Shown: positions 48,301 to 60,400 of the stretch, piece after piece
Position numbering within the stretch: position 1 is the stretch's first letter
Layout of the letters: each line of letters begins with the position of its first letter
Source of the DNA: Deuterostichococcus epilithicus
Lineage: Eukaryota; Chlorophyta; Trebouxiophyceae; Prasiolales; Stichococcaceae
Length of the DNA: 64,000 bases
Assembly: GCA_033439295.1 (NCBI GenBank)
Contig: JAVTLE010000001.1
Coordinates: 2,170,001 to 2,234,000 of the forward strand
Reading direction: 5' to 3'
The notes under the pieces: model-generated
Databases searched by the model: none
What the model saw: the letters and a program-made list of their open reading frames with translations, nothing else
What the model was told of the DNA's origin: nothing
Translations under genes and position numbers: made by a program

Positions 48301-49316
48301 TCCTGGGCTGCACCCAGACAGATGGCACCGGTGCGTGGCGCGGCACTTGCTGGACTGCTTGCACCCTGCAAAGGACATGATTTCCCTCTGTGCTGGGACC
48401 GCCTGGGCTGCAGCCAGACCGACGGCATCAGTGCGCGGCATGCTTGTTGTGGATCCCTTTCGATCCTGCCAAGCATACAAAGGCCTCTGTCGTCGGACCC
48501 CCTGGGCTGCACACGGGATGAAGAATTCACAACTGGTGCACAGCTCCGCCTTTGACCTAGAGTGCAAACCCTGACGACTTTCTCATGACACACCCGTCCC
48601 CAAACCCCTCTGCCCGTTAACCTGTGGCGCGTCTTCGGCACCGCACGCATTCTCCTGGACTGCACCCAGACTGTCGGCATCAGAGTCCTGCGCACATCCT
48701 CAGCGGGGTGCTGCGCACAAGGTGGACTGCTCGCCTCAGGGACCCAACATCGTGGGCCGTGAGCTTGGGAGAGAGCCTCGGAGGGCACGCCGCAGCTGTT
48801 TCTGGGCTGCAGCCGTGGCGAGAGCCTTGCAGCATGTCTCATCTACTGCTGTCCTGTATTTTGCGTCCGCGCTGTAAACGCCATTGTTGGCACACCAATA
48901 GCTGTCCCCGCCGGGCCTCCTCCTCTGCATATGAAATCTGCGCACAGCCACGGCCTTTAACTTGATATATAAGAAACATACTGACCAGTGCTCCTGCGAC
49001 CTTAGAGTCTGACGCAGTGCCGCCGCCGTCCGGTCTCCGCCTGACCTGGCCTCTGCACGGGCACGCCCTTGCAGGCGCCTACAAGTTCACGAGGGTGGTC
49101 GCGGACACCTACGTTGTGCAGTTCGTGACGCCAGACGCGGGTCCCAACGCGGACATGCGCTTTGCGGCAAAGAGCACCGCGACCGGCGCCTCTAACGTGT
49201 TCCCGGGCTCGGGCATGACGTCGGCGTTCCGGCTGGCATCCGGCACAGCCACCCTCAACGCCCTGATCCAGGCGCGGGGCGGACTGCTGTCACAGAGCGC
49301 ACGTGTGTTGCACTGA
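45358..49316 (+). CDS. Secreted Cys-rich protein with C-terminal SdrD-B-like domain
   Basis: Supported exons: 45358-45528 (signal peptide, LQRLAACLLLLTASVHHGDAQ), 45993-46176, 46277-46413, 46569-46690, 46978-47100, 47388-47483, 47820-47903, 48174-48330 and 49075-49316. All junctions close in phase except 46413/46569, where an exon or donor is misread. Middle exons hold Cys-rich modules (AGCTASYSCSNFFF, GRLCYQ, KQVCCTAAAAYKPL, AGCQACSR) loosely like pherophorin-type matrix domains. The last two exons form VAGHVWQDSDQN, GFEGIAVNLW, and GAYKFTRVVADTYVVQFVTP, the SdrD-B/Cna-B-like beta-sandwich pattern. Probably an extracellular matrix or wall protein. The intron before the last exon contains decayed copies of exon 48174-48330. 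Confidence 0.65.
48388..48690 (+). repeat. Decayed exon copies inside an intron of the secreted protein gene
   Basis: ctgggctgcacccagacaga at the real exon end (48303-48322) is echoed by ctgggctgcagccagaccga near 48403, ctgggctgcacacggg near 48505, and a longer match near 48619-48680 running from aacctgtggcgcg through actgcacccagactgtcggc. The second and last copies also keep the following (a/c)tca-type border. None is open with good splice sites. Confidence 0.7.
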
Positions 49317-50837
49317 GGATGAGCGGCACCTTGGCCGGGTCAGGGTCGGGGCATCTGCGAGCCGGCTGGCGGCTCGGCCGATCGGCAACCTGACGTAGCT
49401 GCAACCTGCGACCCGGGCATGGCTGCCACCTGATTGCCGGTGCTGTGCTGAGTCTCTCGGTTGTGCATCCGCAACTGCAGCAGGTGGCGAGACCACCAGA
49501 TGCGGCAGCTCAGCAGCCGGGAGCTCTGTAGAGGATGTCTAGTCTTGACATCTTCTATCTTTCTACCTGCTGCAGATCGTCCCCACGAGCACGTCACGGC
49601 GGCGGTCTTGAAGAAGGATAATGGCGGCGTCGCAATTCGTGCGGCTGACTCGCTGCCGTTGTAGGTGTTGGTATAGCCCTGAGAGCAGTTCTTCCAGACG
49701 AAAGACATGGAGGAACGAAGTTACCATGGTCAGGGCAAAGCGGAGCCATGTACCTGAGGGAGGAGTAGCACGCCAGCACTTCGTAGGTCAGCTGTCTGCG
49801 TGTGGCAAGTGGCGCCTGCGGCTAGGGCAAACGCAGAGGGGTTTGGTTGTGTAGATCACTGAGCGCGCCTCCGGTTGTGAGCGAAAGCTTTCTAAAGAAG
49901 CTTCGGGTTCATGACGCAACGTCAGCGAGATACAACCGCTGTGTCATCTCAGTTGTAGTGTTTCCTTGCATATCTCATCAGCGGTGACGTCCAGAACGTG
50001 TACAGGTCGTGAACGAATGCTTGTTCGCTTGCCAGTTTGAGATTACATATCAGCGGGCACGACGCACATGAGTCTTTGTGGTGGTTACGCCATCCATCAT
50101 AGGTGAAGCATTATGGGTAGTCTGATGCAAAGCCACAACGCAATGTCAGAAGCATGCACAGAGGCATGGTGAGGCAACTAATCCCACATGCCATGCAAGC
50201 ACTGACAGAAAAGCTGAAGGTGCCATCGCAAACCACAACCAATGTAACCGTTTGTCCTGGAATGAGGAGCCCGAGCGATGAGAAAACAGCTGCCTGAATC
50301 TAGCAAGATTCGCTGCAAATCCCCAGGCTGTGGGGAAGGTGCCTAACTGAGGTAGAGCAGGAGCGCCTCGAAATTGGTCCCTCCCTGGCGGCAGTGTGGA
50401 ACGGGCTGGCAAGCACACCAGCCCGTTGCACCACTGACTCCAGTGTGCGGCAGCCAATGTGGCGCCGGCTAAAGAATGCGCAATCTACATGCGCTGCCTG
50501 GCGGCGCCGAGTCGGCGCATGTTGTCGTCTATGGGCCGCACAACATGGCGGTCAGAACTGCTGTATCGGCTACCTAACTGTCGTCCTAGTTCGTGGTGGG
50601 CTTCGCGGGGCTCGGCTGTCGCGGCCGCCGCCGCCGCCAATGCAAGCGCTGCAGGCTGAGCCGTCATTCAACCGCAGACGACCAAGGCGCCGAAGCCGGG
50701 GCTGGCACATGCGAACGTGTTGCTGGAAACCTGCGGACAAGCTGCACAGCTCAGCAAACGCTCGAAGCTGCCTCGGGAGCACACGAGCATATGCAGATTG
50801 CGAAGGTCACAAGAAAAAGACGACAGCCAGCGTCTTG
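49317..50837. other. Intergenic between convergent secreted-protein genes
   Basis: No gene supported. Open frames at 50394-50987 are antisense to the downstream gene or lack motifs. Confidence 0.45.
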
Positions 50838-52422
50838 TTAACCGCACTGCGGCAGGGCCAACCGAAGAGATGCTATGCTGACCTGGGCCAGGCGGGCGGC
50901 GCCGACGCGGGCGTAGTTGCAGAATCCGTCTTCATTACGAGTATTACTGAACGCCGGCGTCGCGGTGTAGAAGTAGGCGTCCGTTGAGGCGCCGCACGCG
51001 GCCATCGCAGCAGCCACCTTGGCGGCTACGAGCGCGTTGGACATGAAAGCTGGAGCCCTGCCGACCCTGGCGCAGATAGCCACTGCCGAGGCTGCGCCGG
51101 TGGCGTAACTGACGGCGGGCGCCGCACGATTCTGGTACACCGCCACGCCGCCGAAGGAGCAGAACGTCTGCGCGCTGGTGGTGGTGGCTGGCACTGACGC
51201 ATGCGTTGGCAGGGGCGCCGACGAGTAAGTTAGCGCAGCGGTTGGAGCCGGCGTTGGGGCTGTTGTTGGAGCAGGCGTTGGGGCCGGGGTGGGCGCGGCA
51301 GTCGGTGGCGCAGTGGGAAGAGCTGTCGGCGCAGCCGTCGGCGCAGCTGTCGGCGCATCCGTTGGTGCAGCTGTCGGCGCGTCTGTTGGTGGCGCCGTGG
51401 GCGCGTTGGTCGGCGATGCAGTGGGCGCATCGGTCGGCGCTGCAGTGGGCGCGTCGGTCTGCGCCGCTGTGGGCGCGTTGGTCGGCGCTGGCAGCGGATC
51501 CAGGTCGGGCACCTCTTGGAAGTTGGCCCCCGACGGCGCCGGCGTCGGCGCCACAGCTGAAATCGGGCTGCGGCGCGCTGTGGGCTTCTTGGTGGGCCTT
51601 TTGGTGGCAGCCCTCTTCCTCGTGGGCCGCCTCTTGCTGGGCCGCTTGTTCTTGTGCCGCCGCTTGGTGGGACGGTTCTTGGTGGGCCGCTTCTTGGTGG
51701 GCCGCTTGTTCTTGTGCCGCCGCTTGGTGGGACGCCGCTTGGTGGGACGCACTGCCGCAGCCGACTGCAGGCCGGAGGCTCCGGCGGCGACACCGCGCGC
51801 CGTAGCAGGTTGCAGCTTCGCCAGCGTCGACCGAAGGACCGAGGCCTGTGCCGGAGCCACCTGCAGCATGAAATGGCAACTGGGTGAGTGCTTATCAAGT
51901 GTCCAAAGGACATGTGGAAATGTGTCTGCGGGGTATAGCTGGCGACTTGGCGAGTTCACAGAAGTACACGTCGACGTCAGGTCCCGCTGTCCTGGTGGCA
52001 GCTGCAGGCCATCGATGGCTGCGGTTTCTTTCTTTCTTCTTTCCTTTTTAAAGGCTTCCGGTCGTTGAGACGCTGGAGCGGCAGGTCATTTCGGGACCGA
52101 CCCCAACTGTATCCTGAACGTCACAGAGCTGACGTGCTCTAGGCTGAAATCTATTTTTGACCTTGCCAAAAAAAACTGTCGTTTATTTACTAGTCATTTC
52201 CTCAAACATTTGGAGATTACTCATGCGTACTTTAGATTGTGTACCAAGCTGACACACAGTACAAAGTTACGTAGTGAGTCAGCCGAGGCTGCTGCTCACC
52301 TCGCTGGCGGTTGATGTGCCCTCCGCGGCACACGAAGGTGCAGTAGCTGTCATAATGACCATCGCAGCCAAGCACACAAGGATGCGGGGGCCCGTGCTGC
52401 GGCTGCACTTGGCGGATGTCAT
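50838..52422 (-). CDS. Secreted PTxAPT-repeat glycoprotein with basic PTKRR repeats
   Basis: Two exons, 52300-52422 and 50838-51860, join in phase to 381 aa. ATG 52422 opens a signal peptide (RILVCLAAMVIMTATAPSCA). Next come a Lys/Arg-rich block of PTKRRxKNKR-type repeats (about residues 75-125), a long (A)PTxAPTxAPT block (about 160-260), and a C-terminal domain of about 110 residues with four Cys (AQTFCSFGG, VAICARVG, AAMAACGAS, EDGFCNYARV, ending LALPQCG). Pro/Thr repeats in algal secreted proteins are usually hydroxylated and O-glycosylated; the basic block could bind acidic polysaccharide (inference). The long plus-strand ORF 51289-52068 is its antisense shadow. Confidence 0.8.
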
Positions 52423-55377
52423 TGCGCGACCAGTGTCACGCTGAGCGCCGGCAGCAGCCGTTCCTGCAGCGTGACACAGCCGTATAGAATCGTGAGAAGC
52501 CATCACATGCTGCACTAGAGACTGCGGTCGTTTTTGAAAAAGACGGACAAGTTTGTGATGCCCGCTGCCATGTTTGGCTGCTGAACTACAGCCGGTAACG
52601 ATCCCCATCGATCACGGGCATGACGCGCGGCGAGACGGAGCTGGTGTCTCAGATGATCAAAGCAGATACGAAATAGACTGGTGACAGAGACAAGGATCGT
52701 GAGCCGGCATCTTTTTGCGGGTCGCACCTCGTGGCTGAACGCGATGTAGAGGCCGCACTCAACCGGGTGCCGCACCAAGTCTGCGGCGACAAGGCTGCAG
52801 GCAGTAGGATGAAAGCAACAACAAAAAAACCTTCACAGACTACTGTATTGTCTTCACGGGCTCGTCGCCTTCGAAGGAACCTGCAGACGTACCTTCAAAA
52901 ACCTCCGCAGGGCGGTCACGTGCATGTCAGCTACGTCATGACGTCGATGCGTCACTGCAATACAAGCTGTACGCATTTTGCCGCATCCCCATTGTATCGC
53001 CTACCTGTTGTTCGGCCGGTGCTGTTGCGCGCTGTGCCCTGACGCGGCGCAGGATGTGAGTGCGGACGCCGGCAGGGGGTGCCTGCCGAATGGCACAGCG
53101 GCAGCGGCGCTCGCGTGCGCGGTCCTCCGCCGCCACGATTGCTGTCACGCAGCCCTCGCACCGGCATGTTATGTTCCTGCACGGGAGACGGGCGGGACAT
53201 GCTATTGCAGGGGCCGCATGCTGAATGCTGGGTGCAGTGCCGCAATGAGGCGCCGTATGGTGAGCCGCTGGCATGGCGTAGCCGCTGGGCAGCAGCACAT
53301 GAGGCGCTGTATGGAGCTATCCGTGCTTAGACCGGAAAAGTTTGAGGTATTCAAGGCCAGCAGTTTGGGGCGGCGAGCGCACCCGCAGCAGGGCAGGCTG
53401 CAGATATCGATCTCCCTTCGCTGTCATCATCGACGCCGCAGACGGCGTGGACGACACTGACGTGCAGCGGTGCAGCTGCTGCGCCAGGAACTGCCGCTGG
53501 TGGTACTACCGTCTTTGATCCCTTGCTGCCACCCCTTGCTACCTTTGCCGACTCCACGAGCTGCTCGATTGCCTCCAGCTCCGCCCGTGAGCGCTCTGTC
53601 GGATGCAGCTCCGGCAGCGTGACTTGCCAGGAGTGCTGCGGCGCCGTTGCTGTTTCTGGCTGCGCGGCCAGGGGCTGTGTCGCCGGCGCACGGCCGGCTG
53701 TTCCATGAGCTGGTCGGCGGCCAGCTGATAATATCGGGGACACTGTCTACTCCATCGCTGCCGCTGTCATCGCCGACGCCGCTGGCGGCGTCGCTTGTAA
53801 TGCCGTCGGCGTCAATCCTGCTGTTGCATGCTGCAGGATCGGCACCGTACGTGGAATGCAGTCGTTGCTGCTGTCGTTCCAAACGCCTCTGGGCCTGTGC
53901 CGCAGTAGGGGCTCATGCTTCAGCAAAAGCCTGTGTTACGATCAGCGGAATATGCGACCTAGTCCAACAGTCAAGCTGGGCTGCGAAGGCGCTGTGCACG
54001 AGGGGGCCTTGAACGGCCTCGAACTCGCAAACGAGCTCAAGTTCCAAAGGCAACCCACTCCAACCCGTGGGACATTGGCTCCTGGTACCCAACCTGCTGC
54101 TGGACCTTGACGCTGCCGCCAAGGTGCTGGATCCAGACGTGACGCACATTATTCACCCGCTCCAGGCTCCAGGTGCGACTGACTGCTGCCCCCTTTTCAG
54201 AGAGACGATCAAACAGCCCACATGCAGCTGCTGCTGGTAGAAGGCCGTTGCGCCGCCGCAATACTCCAGTTGGGCGAGCGTGCGCCCGTAGCTGCGTCCA
54301 AGTGCCACCTGTTTGCGCTACGGCCACAACATAGCAGCAATCACCATGATCACTGCCCTACTGCACGCCCTGGCGCAGCAGCGCATCTTCCCCGTCCTCC
54401 AGCTGAACCCACATGCCTACTGTTCCTGGGTTTTCCCGACACCGGCGCCACCGCGCGGAATGGCTCTCATCACGCTGTGCCTGCTGGGCGACGGCGGCGC
54501 CGACAAGACCCCCACGGACCCTCATGGCCAACCTCCACCACGCACCGGCAGCCTTTCAGCTGACGTCGAGTGTGCACGGCCTCTGAATTTTGCACAACGA
54601 TGTCAAGAGCTCCCGCCGGTTTCCACCTAAAGTGCACATATGGGCTGCTACAGCTCTCTGAAGCAGTTTGTTTCCCAGGGTTGAGGTTTTTGTGGGTTTC
54701 TTGTACCCATGGTCGTGCTTTCATGATCAGGAAGTCAGACAGGCTCAAATGCTTGTGCGAAGAAACGTGCAGCTTGGTACCTATTGAGGTTACAACTTTC
54801 ACGTTCGGGGGATTGGGTCTGTAATGTACAGCGCCTTTAAACAGGGACGGAGCTGGGGTCTGTGCCAGTAATCGGTGTGTGCGTGCCCGCACAAGTTGAG
54901 CCCAATGGAACAAACTTCTGACTCTGCATGAGAGGAAGCCTGCATCTGCCGAAGCTATAAAAATCGGTCCTAAACCCTGATGAGGAAACATGTGGCACCT
55001 CACAGCAATGGCAGCGTTGCCGCCATGCTCGCGGCGCAGCCCGCCTGCCTCGGGGGCTGCCACCACCATCGCAGCCATCGCTGGCTGCATACTTACTCGA
55101 TCTTGCCGGCTGTGGTCTTGTTCACAGGCTTGCCAGCCTGCGCACAGCGAAACTCTTTCAGGAGCACGAATTTGGGGTCGGGAGTTTTCAGCTATCGCTG
55201 TCTATTCGACGTTCCAGCAAGACTGGTAGCGTGCATGGCGCATTGCCCCAAAACCGGCAAATGCGGCACTGCTGTGATGTGGTCGGCCAGTGCCGGCCTG
55301 ATGCCCAAACCTCCCAGTCCACGCATGCGATGCCTGCCTTGGCTGGCCTCCTAAACGATTCTGTTGAGAAGGGCCCA
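52423..55377. other. Unresolved: coding-like fragments, no gene model
   Basis: Some pieces look translated, but I could not link them. On minus, about 53470-53640 reads WQVTLPELHPTERS and RAELEAIEQLVESAKVA. On plus, about 54051-54170 reads GNPLQPVGHWLLVPNLLLDL and KVLDPDVTHIIHP. On plus, about 54320-54430 reads NIAAITMITALLHALAQQR. None matches a family I can name. They may be exons of one or two genes with short exons. Confidence 0.3.
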
Positions 55378-57054
55378 TCAGGGCGGCATTGAAGGAAATG
55401 GCGCCAACAAGCGCACCGTGAAGGCCTCCAGCTGGTCCAGCGCCTTCTGCAGGGCAGGCACCTTGCGCGCCTCGGAGGAAATCTGCTTCAGGGTGGGGCT
55501 GACGATCGCCTCATACAGCCACGTGGCGCCCTGCATGCAACAGACCATAAGCAGCATGTCAGCGTCCGTATGTGAGGTGGGACATAGGCTGGTTGCGCGT
55601 GCTGCTATGGAGACGAGGGCACGGTAGTCATTGCACAGCTGAACATCGCGCCACTACGCAGGGCGAACAGGGCGGGCGCCGGTGTGGCGGAGAGCTGCAA
55701 GATGCGGCACAGGTCGCAGGAACGATAGCATAGCCTGGAATCGCATCACGATCGCGCTGCATCTGCGTGCATCCTGTGAGCCGTGTGGCAGGCGCCACCC
55801 TGACGAGCGAACAGAGGCTCACCTTGGTCTGCGGCAGCACCAGCCACGCCAGGGCGACGACCTTAATGAGGTAGTACAGGCCCCCCAGCCTGCGGAACAG
55901 TAGATCCGACGGTGAACCGGCATACGGCTGTCAATAGCGGTGGCGTCCACTCTTTGAGTGCATCCACAGACAGCACACAGTGCCCGAGCGGGAGCTTGTA
56001 TGCAGGCCGAGAGTGCAGAACTGGGCACACCACTTGAGGACAGGCCACAGGATGGCCTCCAGCAGCTGGACGAGGGAGAAGATCAGCCAGTAGATCAGCC
56101 ACTGCGAATACATACGACAGCTGGGTCAGCTACCATGCGGGTGTGGCATCACGCCAGCGCGGTGGTCTGCAGCACATGCACCCAGCAAACCCCAGGACGC
56201 CGGCCCGTGTCCCCAGCGGAGCGTCAGATCACACTGGATTCGTCGTTGACTCGTGTGTTGATGGCTCTGGGTTGAGATTGCGCTCGAAGCAGCTTGAAGC
56301 ACAGGCTGCTTGTAAGCAAGTGCTTGCTGTGCAGATTCTCTCCATGATTGGGACACCGCGCAGCACCGTTGCTGAATGTAGGACGCTGCACCAGGCAGGC
56401 AGCTGCACGAAGGAGCACGGCTCGCCTGAGTGTCGTCCTGTGTGCCTGGCGACTCGATCGCGTTGACCGTGACGTAGGCCGGGTACAGCAGGCCCAGCAG
56501 GTATCTGCAGAGCACCAAAGGAAGCGGTGATCCTCATCACATGTCCCAACGACCAGGCAGCCGCCTTCCGAAAATGGGCGCGGGTACGGAACGCTCTTGG
56601 AAGCTGCTGGCAGGTAGCCAGCCACAGAGCGAAACGGCTTGCCAGTTCCGCATATGCTTCGGTCTGAGGTGAGCCGCAGCTAGCGTGCCACAAACAAGAG
56701 AGTAGAGGAATCTGGCTGGCCGCAGGCGTCTCGCTGCGTCCCTGTCACAGCTCGTGCTAGGGTCAGTAGACACAAGGAAGCTGCGTGACAGGAGTGGCCG
56801 CTGCAGCATATCAGGCGGCGGCTAGCAGCCTTCTGCAGCGGCTGAGCGCGGCTGAGCATGCTGGGGCAGTCGATTTGATATGGGTGCTGGGGACACGAAG
56901 TGATCTTGTCGTCTGGAAGGTAGAGCAGATGGCCAGCGCAGCGGCGTGCTACAGGGCCGTTTGATCGCCGAAGCAGCCGAGCATCAATGCACTGTGAGGG
57001 ACTGGTCCGGAGCACTCACGTGCCCACATAGATGATGGCAGTCAAAGGCCCCAT
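55378..57054 (-). CDS. HVA22/REEP (TB2/DP1) family ER-shaping protein
   Basis: Five exons, 57020-57054, 56426-56504, 56031-56101, 55823-55889 and 55378-55530, give 134 aa in phase. Family signatures in order: YLLGLLYPAYVTVNAIESPG; DDTQ|WLIYWLIFSLVQLLEAI across intron 2; YYLIKVVALAWLVLPQTKG; ATWLYEAIVSP. The length and four hydrophobic segments fit HVA22/REEP reticulon-like proteins that curve ER tubules. Exon 2 uses a GC donor (CAG|GCGAGC), which alone restores the conserved DDTQWLxYW. The exon 3 donor could be 3 nt earlier. Divergent from the starch synthase gene, 383 bp apart. Confidence 0.85.
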
Positions 57055-57437
57055 GTTGGCTGCTGCTCTTCGCTGCTGATCGCGCCGAAAATGATGGAGA
57101 AAGTGCCGTTTGTGAGCTCTAAGCGAATGGCTGCAGAAGAGTGTGAAAGTTTGCAAGGGAAACGCGCAAGTTGATGGACTCGGCGGACGGACAAGCGTTG
57201 TCGCCTGGTTCCGAAAACCCTGATCTATTTGACGAGCTAATATGCTGATTAGCTCAAAACACTCAGCACCGCCTTCCCTGCGGGTGCAGGGTGCAGTTAG
57301 CACTTCGGCCGTGTTTGAAAGGTGTATTGCCGATGTAAGTAGTTGATCATTCACCTGGTAGCGACGATTGCACTTGCACGCTGCAAACTCAAGGTTACGA
57401 TCGCTGCACACGCATCAAGCAGCAAGGTACAACCGCG
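57055..57437. promoter_or_regulatory. Shared upstream region of HVA22-like and starch synthase genes
   Basis: 383 bp between two divergent start codons, so it must contain both promoters unless 5' exons are missing. I see no certain motif. Confidence 0.4.
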
Positions 57438-60400
57438 ATGCCGGGCCTCGAGGGCCTGCGCATGGGCAGCGACATTCATTCGAATTGTGACAGATGCACC
57501 GCAAAGTTTCAGCGACAGCTCTGTCGGCAGGACAGGCCGTTTCCGCTGCGGGCTGCCACCAGATCGCAGGCCTCCCAGCCGTCCAAGCCCCGCGGCCGTC
57601 CGGCCAAAAACCAGTCTGAACGTAGTAGGCCGCCATCCTCACCCAGCCGCCGCAGTCCTGCCGCTCAGGTATTTTCTAGATGAAGATGAAGATGCTTCCT
57701 GCAACTCCTGGCTGTGTACGGTCGGAACCCGAACCGCGCTCTTTCCTGCGCGAGTGGCGGATAGAGTGCTCCGGCACGCTCACTCATGACATTCTGTATT
57801 AACTGCAGGTCTCGGGCGAGGGCAAAGAGGATCTGGCCAGCGAGATAGAGCGGCTGAAGGCGGAGAATGAGCGCATCCGGCAGAAGCTTGCCACTGCAGC
57901 CACCACGCTGCGCCAGGGCGGTATCGAAGACAGCAGGGTAGACAGGCTGACTGCGGCGGAGCCTGGTGCAGGTGATTGAGTCGTTTGGCTCTTTGCTGAG
58001 TCCTGTTCAAGGTGTCTTCATGAACTGCGCGGTGGTGCACGCCAATAGGCATGTCAGCATGACAGCATGGAGGCGGGCTCTCCTCGTGCGGAACGCGGAA
58101 GACGTGTGCTTGTACCCCTGCAGCGGCCCCCTCAGGAGCCAGCCGGCCCGGCAGTCGCAACGGCGACGACAGTGGCACGCCGACAGCGGCTGGCGATGGT
58201 GCTGCTGCCAATGCGCTGCCCTCTGCGGCGGTGGACAGCGACGAACTGACATCCTCCCTGGAGTTCCTGGACTTCCAACCGCCCGCTGGCACGGTAGCTA
58301 CAGGCGAGGCGCGCCCCACAGGCACATCCAGCACGCAGCCGCACCCAGCGCCGCTGCGGCTGGCGGCATCCACAGAGGCAGCGGCAGCGGCGACGCCTGC
58401 AGCCGCTCCTGGGCTGGCGCAGGACGGGCAGCCCGCCGAGGCGCCACGGCTGGCGGCGGCGGAGGGCGGCGAGCAGGCGGAGCAGCTGCTGGACGTCGTT
58501 TTTGTGTCCTCAGAAGCAGGTATCGTACTTGACACACTGAGTCCTCATATCGGTGCTCATATGTGGAGGGGCAGTTTTGGGATGATGTCTCGAGGGCCCA
58601 CAAAGAGTTAGTCACTCGTGCGCGGAGTTGCGACCCGCGCACCTCCAGAGGCCTGTAGAGGGTCTGCGTGCGGCTGCAGGTATGCACTGCTCGTTGGCTG
58701 TGCAGCGCCGTGATTGGGATCACACAGCGCGGCTGCTCATGGTCTGCAAACACAGCTCGATCCGCAGCCACTCCAGCCGGGCAGCCTGCCATGGTAAGGT
58801 AGCCACGCTGGTAGTCAGGAACGGCAAGGCGCCGGGCGCCGGGCAGGCGCCCTGCAGCACCGCCACCATGCCTTGGAAGCTGTCGAGCATGCGTCCTCCT
58901 CATGTGCAGGCCCCTGGAGCAAAACCGGCGGCCTGGGCGACGTGGTGGGCAGCCTGCCGATTGCGCTGTCGCGGCGCGGCCACCGCGTCATGGTCGTCAC
59001 CCCCCGGCGAGTGCCATTTGGTCTCCTACACAAATGGCAGCAGCGCAGACAGTGAAGCTCACGGTCTTTGGGGCGCAGAAAGGGCGAGCTGTGGCTGCGG
59101 CGTCTGCCTCACCAGATCCGACAGCCGCCAGGCGTGGGCTGATATTGCGGCTGTAGGCACCACAGCAGCGCGGGCTCGAAAGGAAGCGGCACAACCACCC
59201 TGCATCGTTTCGTTGGCAGCGGCCTCCAGGCGCGCGGGGCCGCTTTTGCAGGCCCACAACTGGCACGATATTGCCGACCAGCGTGGCGGCCAAAAAAGTG
59301 GCAGCTGGTGATGCCAACAACCCGGCAACCGCTTCGCACACACAGCCAGCAGCAGTTCCTGACCATTGCCGACAAAGTTTCGTGCTTCCTGTGAATACAG
59401 ACGACTGTAATGGCACCAAGACGGACCAGCTCGGCGATGTGGCACATTTGCGGCAGGTCAGGCGGCAATGCTGGCGTCCTGTCTTTGAGCACCCTGCAGC
59501 ATCCCACGGCTTCTTCTCCAAGTGCAGGTATCAGAACGGCACCAAAACGGACCGGCTGTACGACGTGGCGGAGGATCTGCAGCAGCCGGCGACGCTGGCG
59601 ATGGGCGCCTGCGGCGAGGTGACCGTCAACTTCTTCCACGCGCACCTGCAGGGCGTGGACTGGGTCTTCGTCGACCACCCTGCCTTCCACCGGCCAGGTG
59701 CGGCGGGACTTGCTGTTTCTGGTCAGTTTCCTGGTTCGGTGCTGTGTTCGGATTGGCTCCCTCGCCCACCCGGCACCTGGTGTTCCACCGCTCGGGTGCC
59801 ACAGGCTGCCCACGGCTAAAACGCTATACCATAGAACCCCTAAAATAGTGAAACGAGTGTGCGCCTGCTGGCAAACCAGCCTCGCCAGGGTGCCGCGTCC
59901 CTGCACACAGCTGGAAGTCTGCTGCTCCGCCTGCGGAGGGCATGACGGCAACGAGCAGGGCTGCTGCTGCTGCAACTTGTGCGACGTCCCGCCTCCTGAA
60001 CACGGCTCAGGTTCAGCAGGCTCTCTGTCGAATGTCTGGTGTGCGCTCACACAGGTGGCCTGTACACGGACTCGCAGGGCGTGTTTGGCGACAACCAGTT
60101 CCGCTTCGCACTGCTCAGCCTGGCGGCCTGCGAGGCCCCGCTGCTGCTCAACATCGGCGGCCACCGGTGCGCAGCGGGCGGGTTCAGGGGAGCTTCCGGG
60201 ACAGTGTCTGTTGGCGGCCCAGTGCACCTGCTGCTCTGGGGCAGCATAACTACGAAGAGGGCTCAACACATTTGACATGAACCTGGCGGCAGTGGCTGCC
60301 GCCAGGTTTGACAGCCGCACGATGCTTGGTGTTGCCTGGACGGCGGATTGGGATGGCACCACATGGTGTGCGCTGCACCACAATCAGCCGTGGCCTACCT

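Noticed and set aside
51289-52068. Long plus-strand ORF (259 aa, Gly/Ala/Val-rich)
   Set aside because: Exact antisense of the PTxAPT gene; its pattern comes from the Pro/Thr codons, and there is no signal peptide or splice logic.
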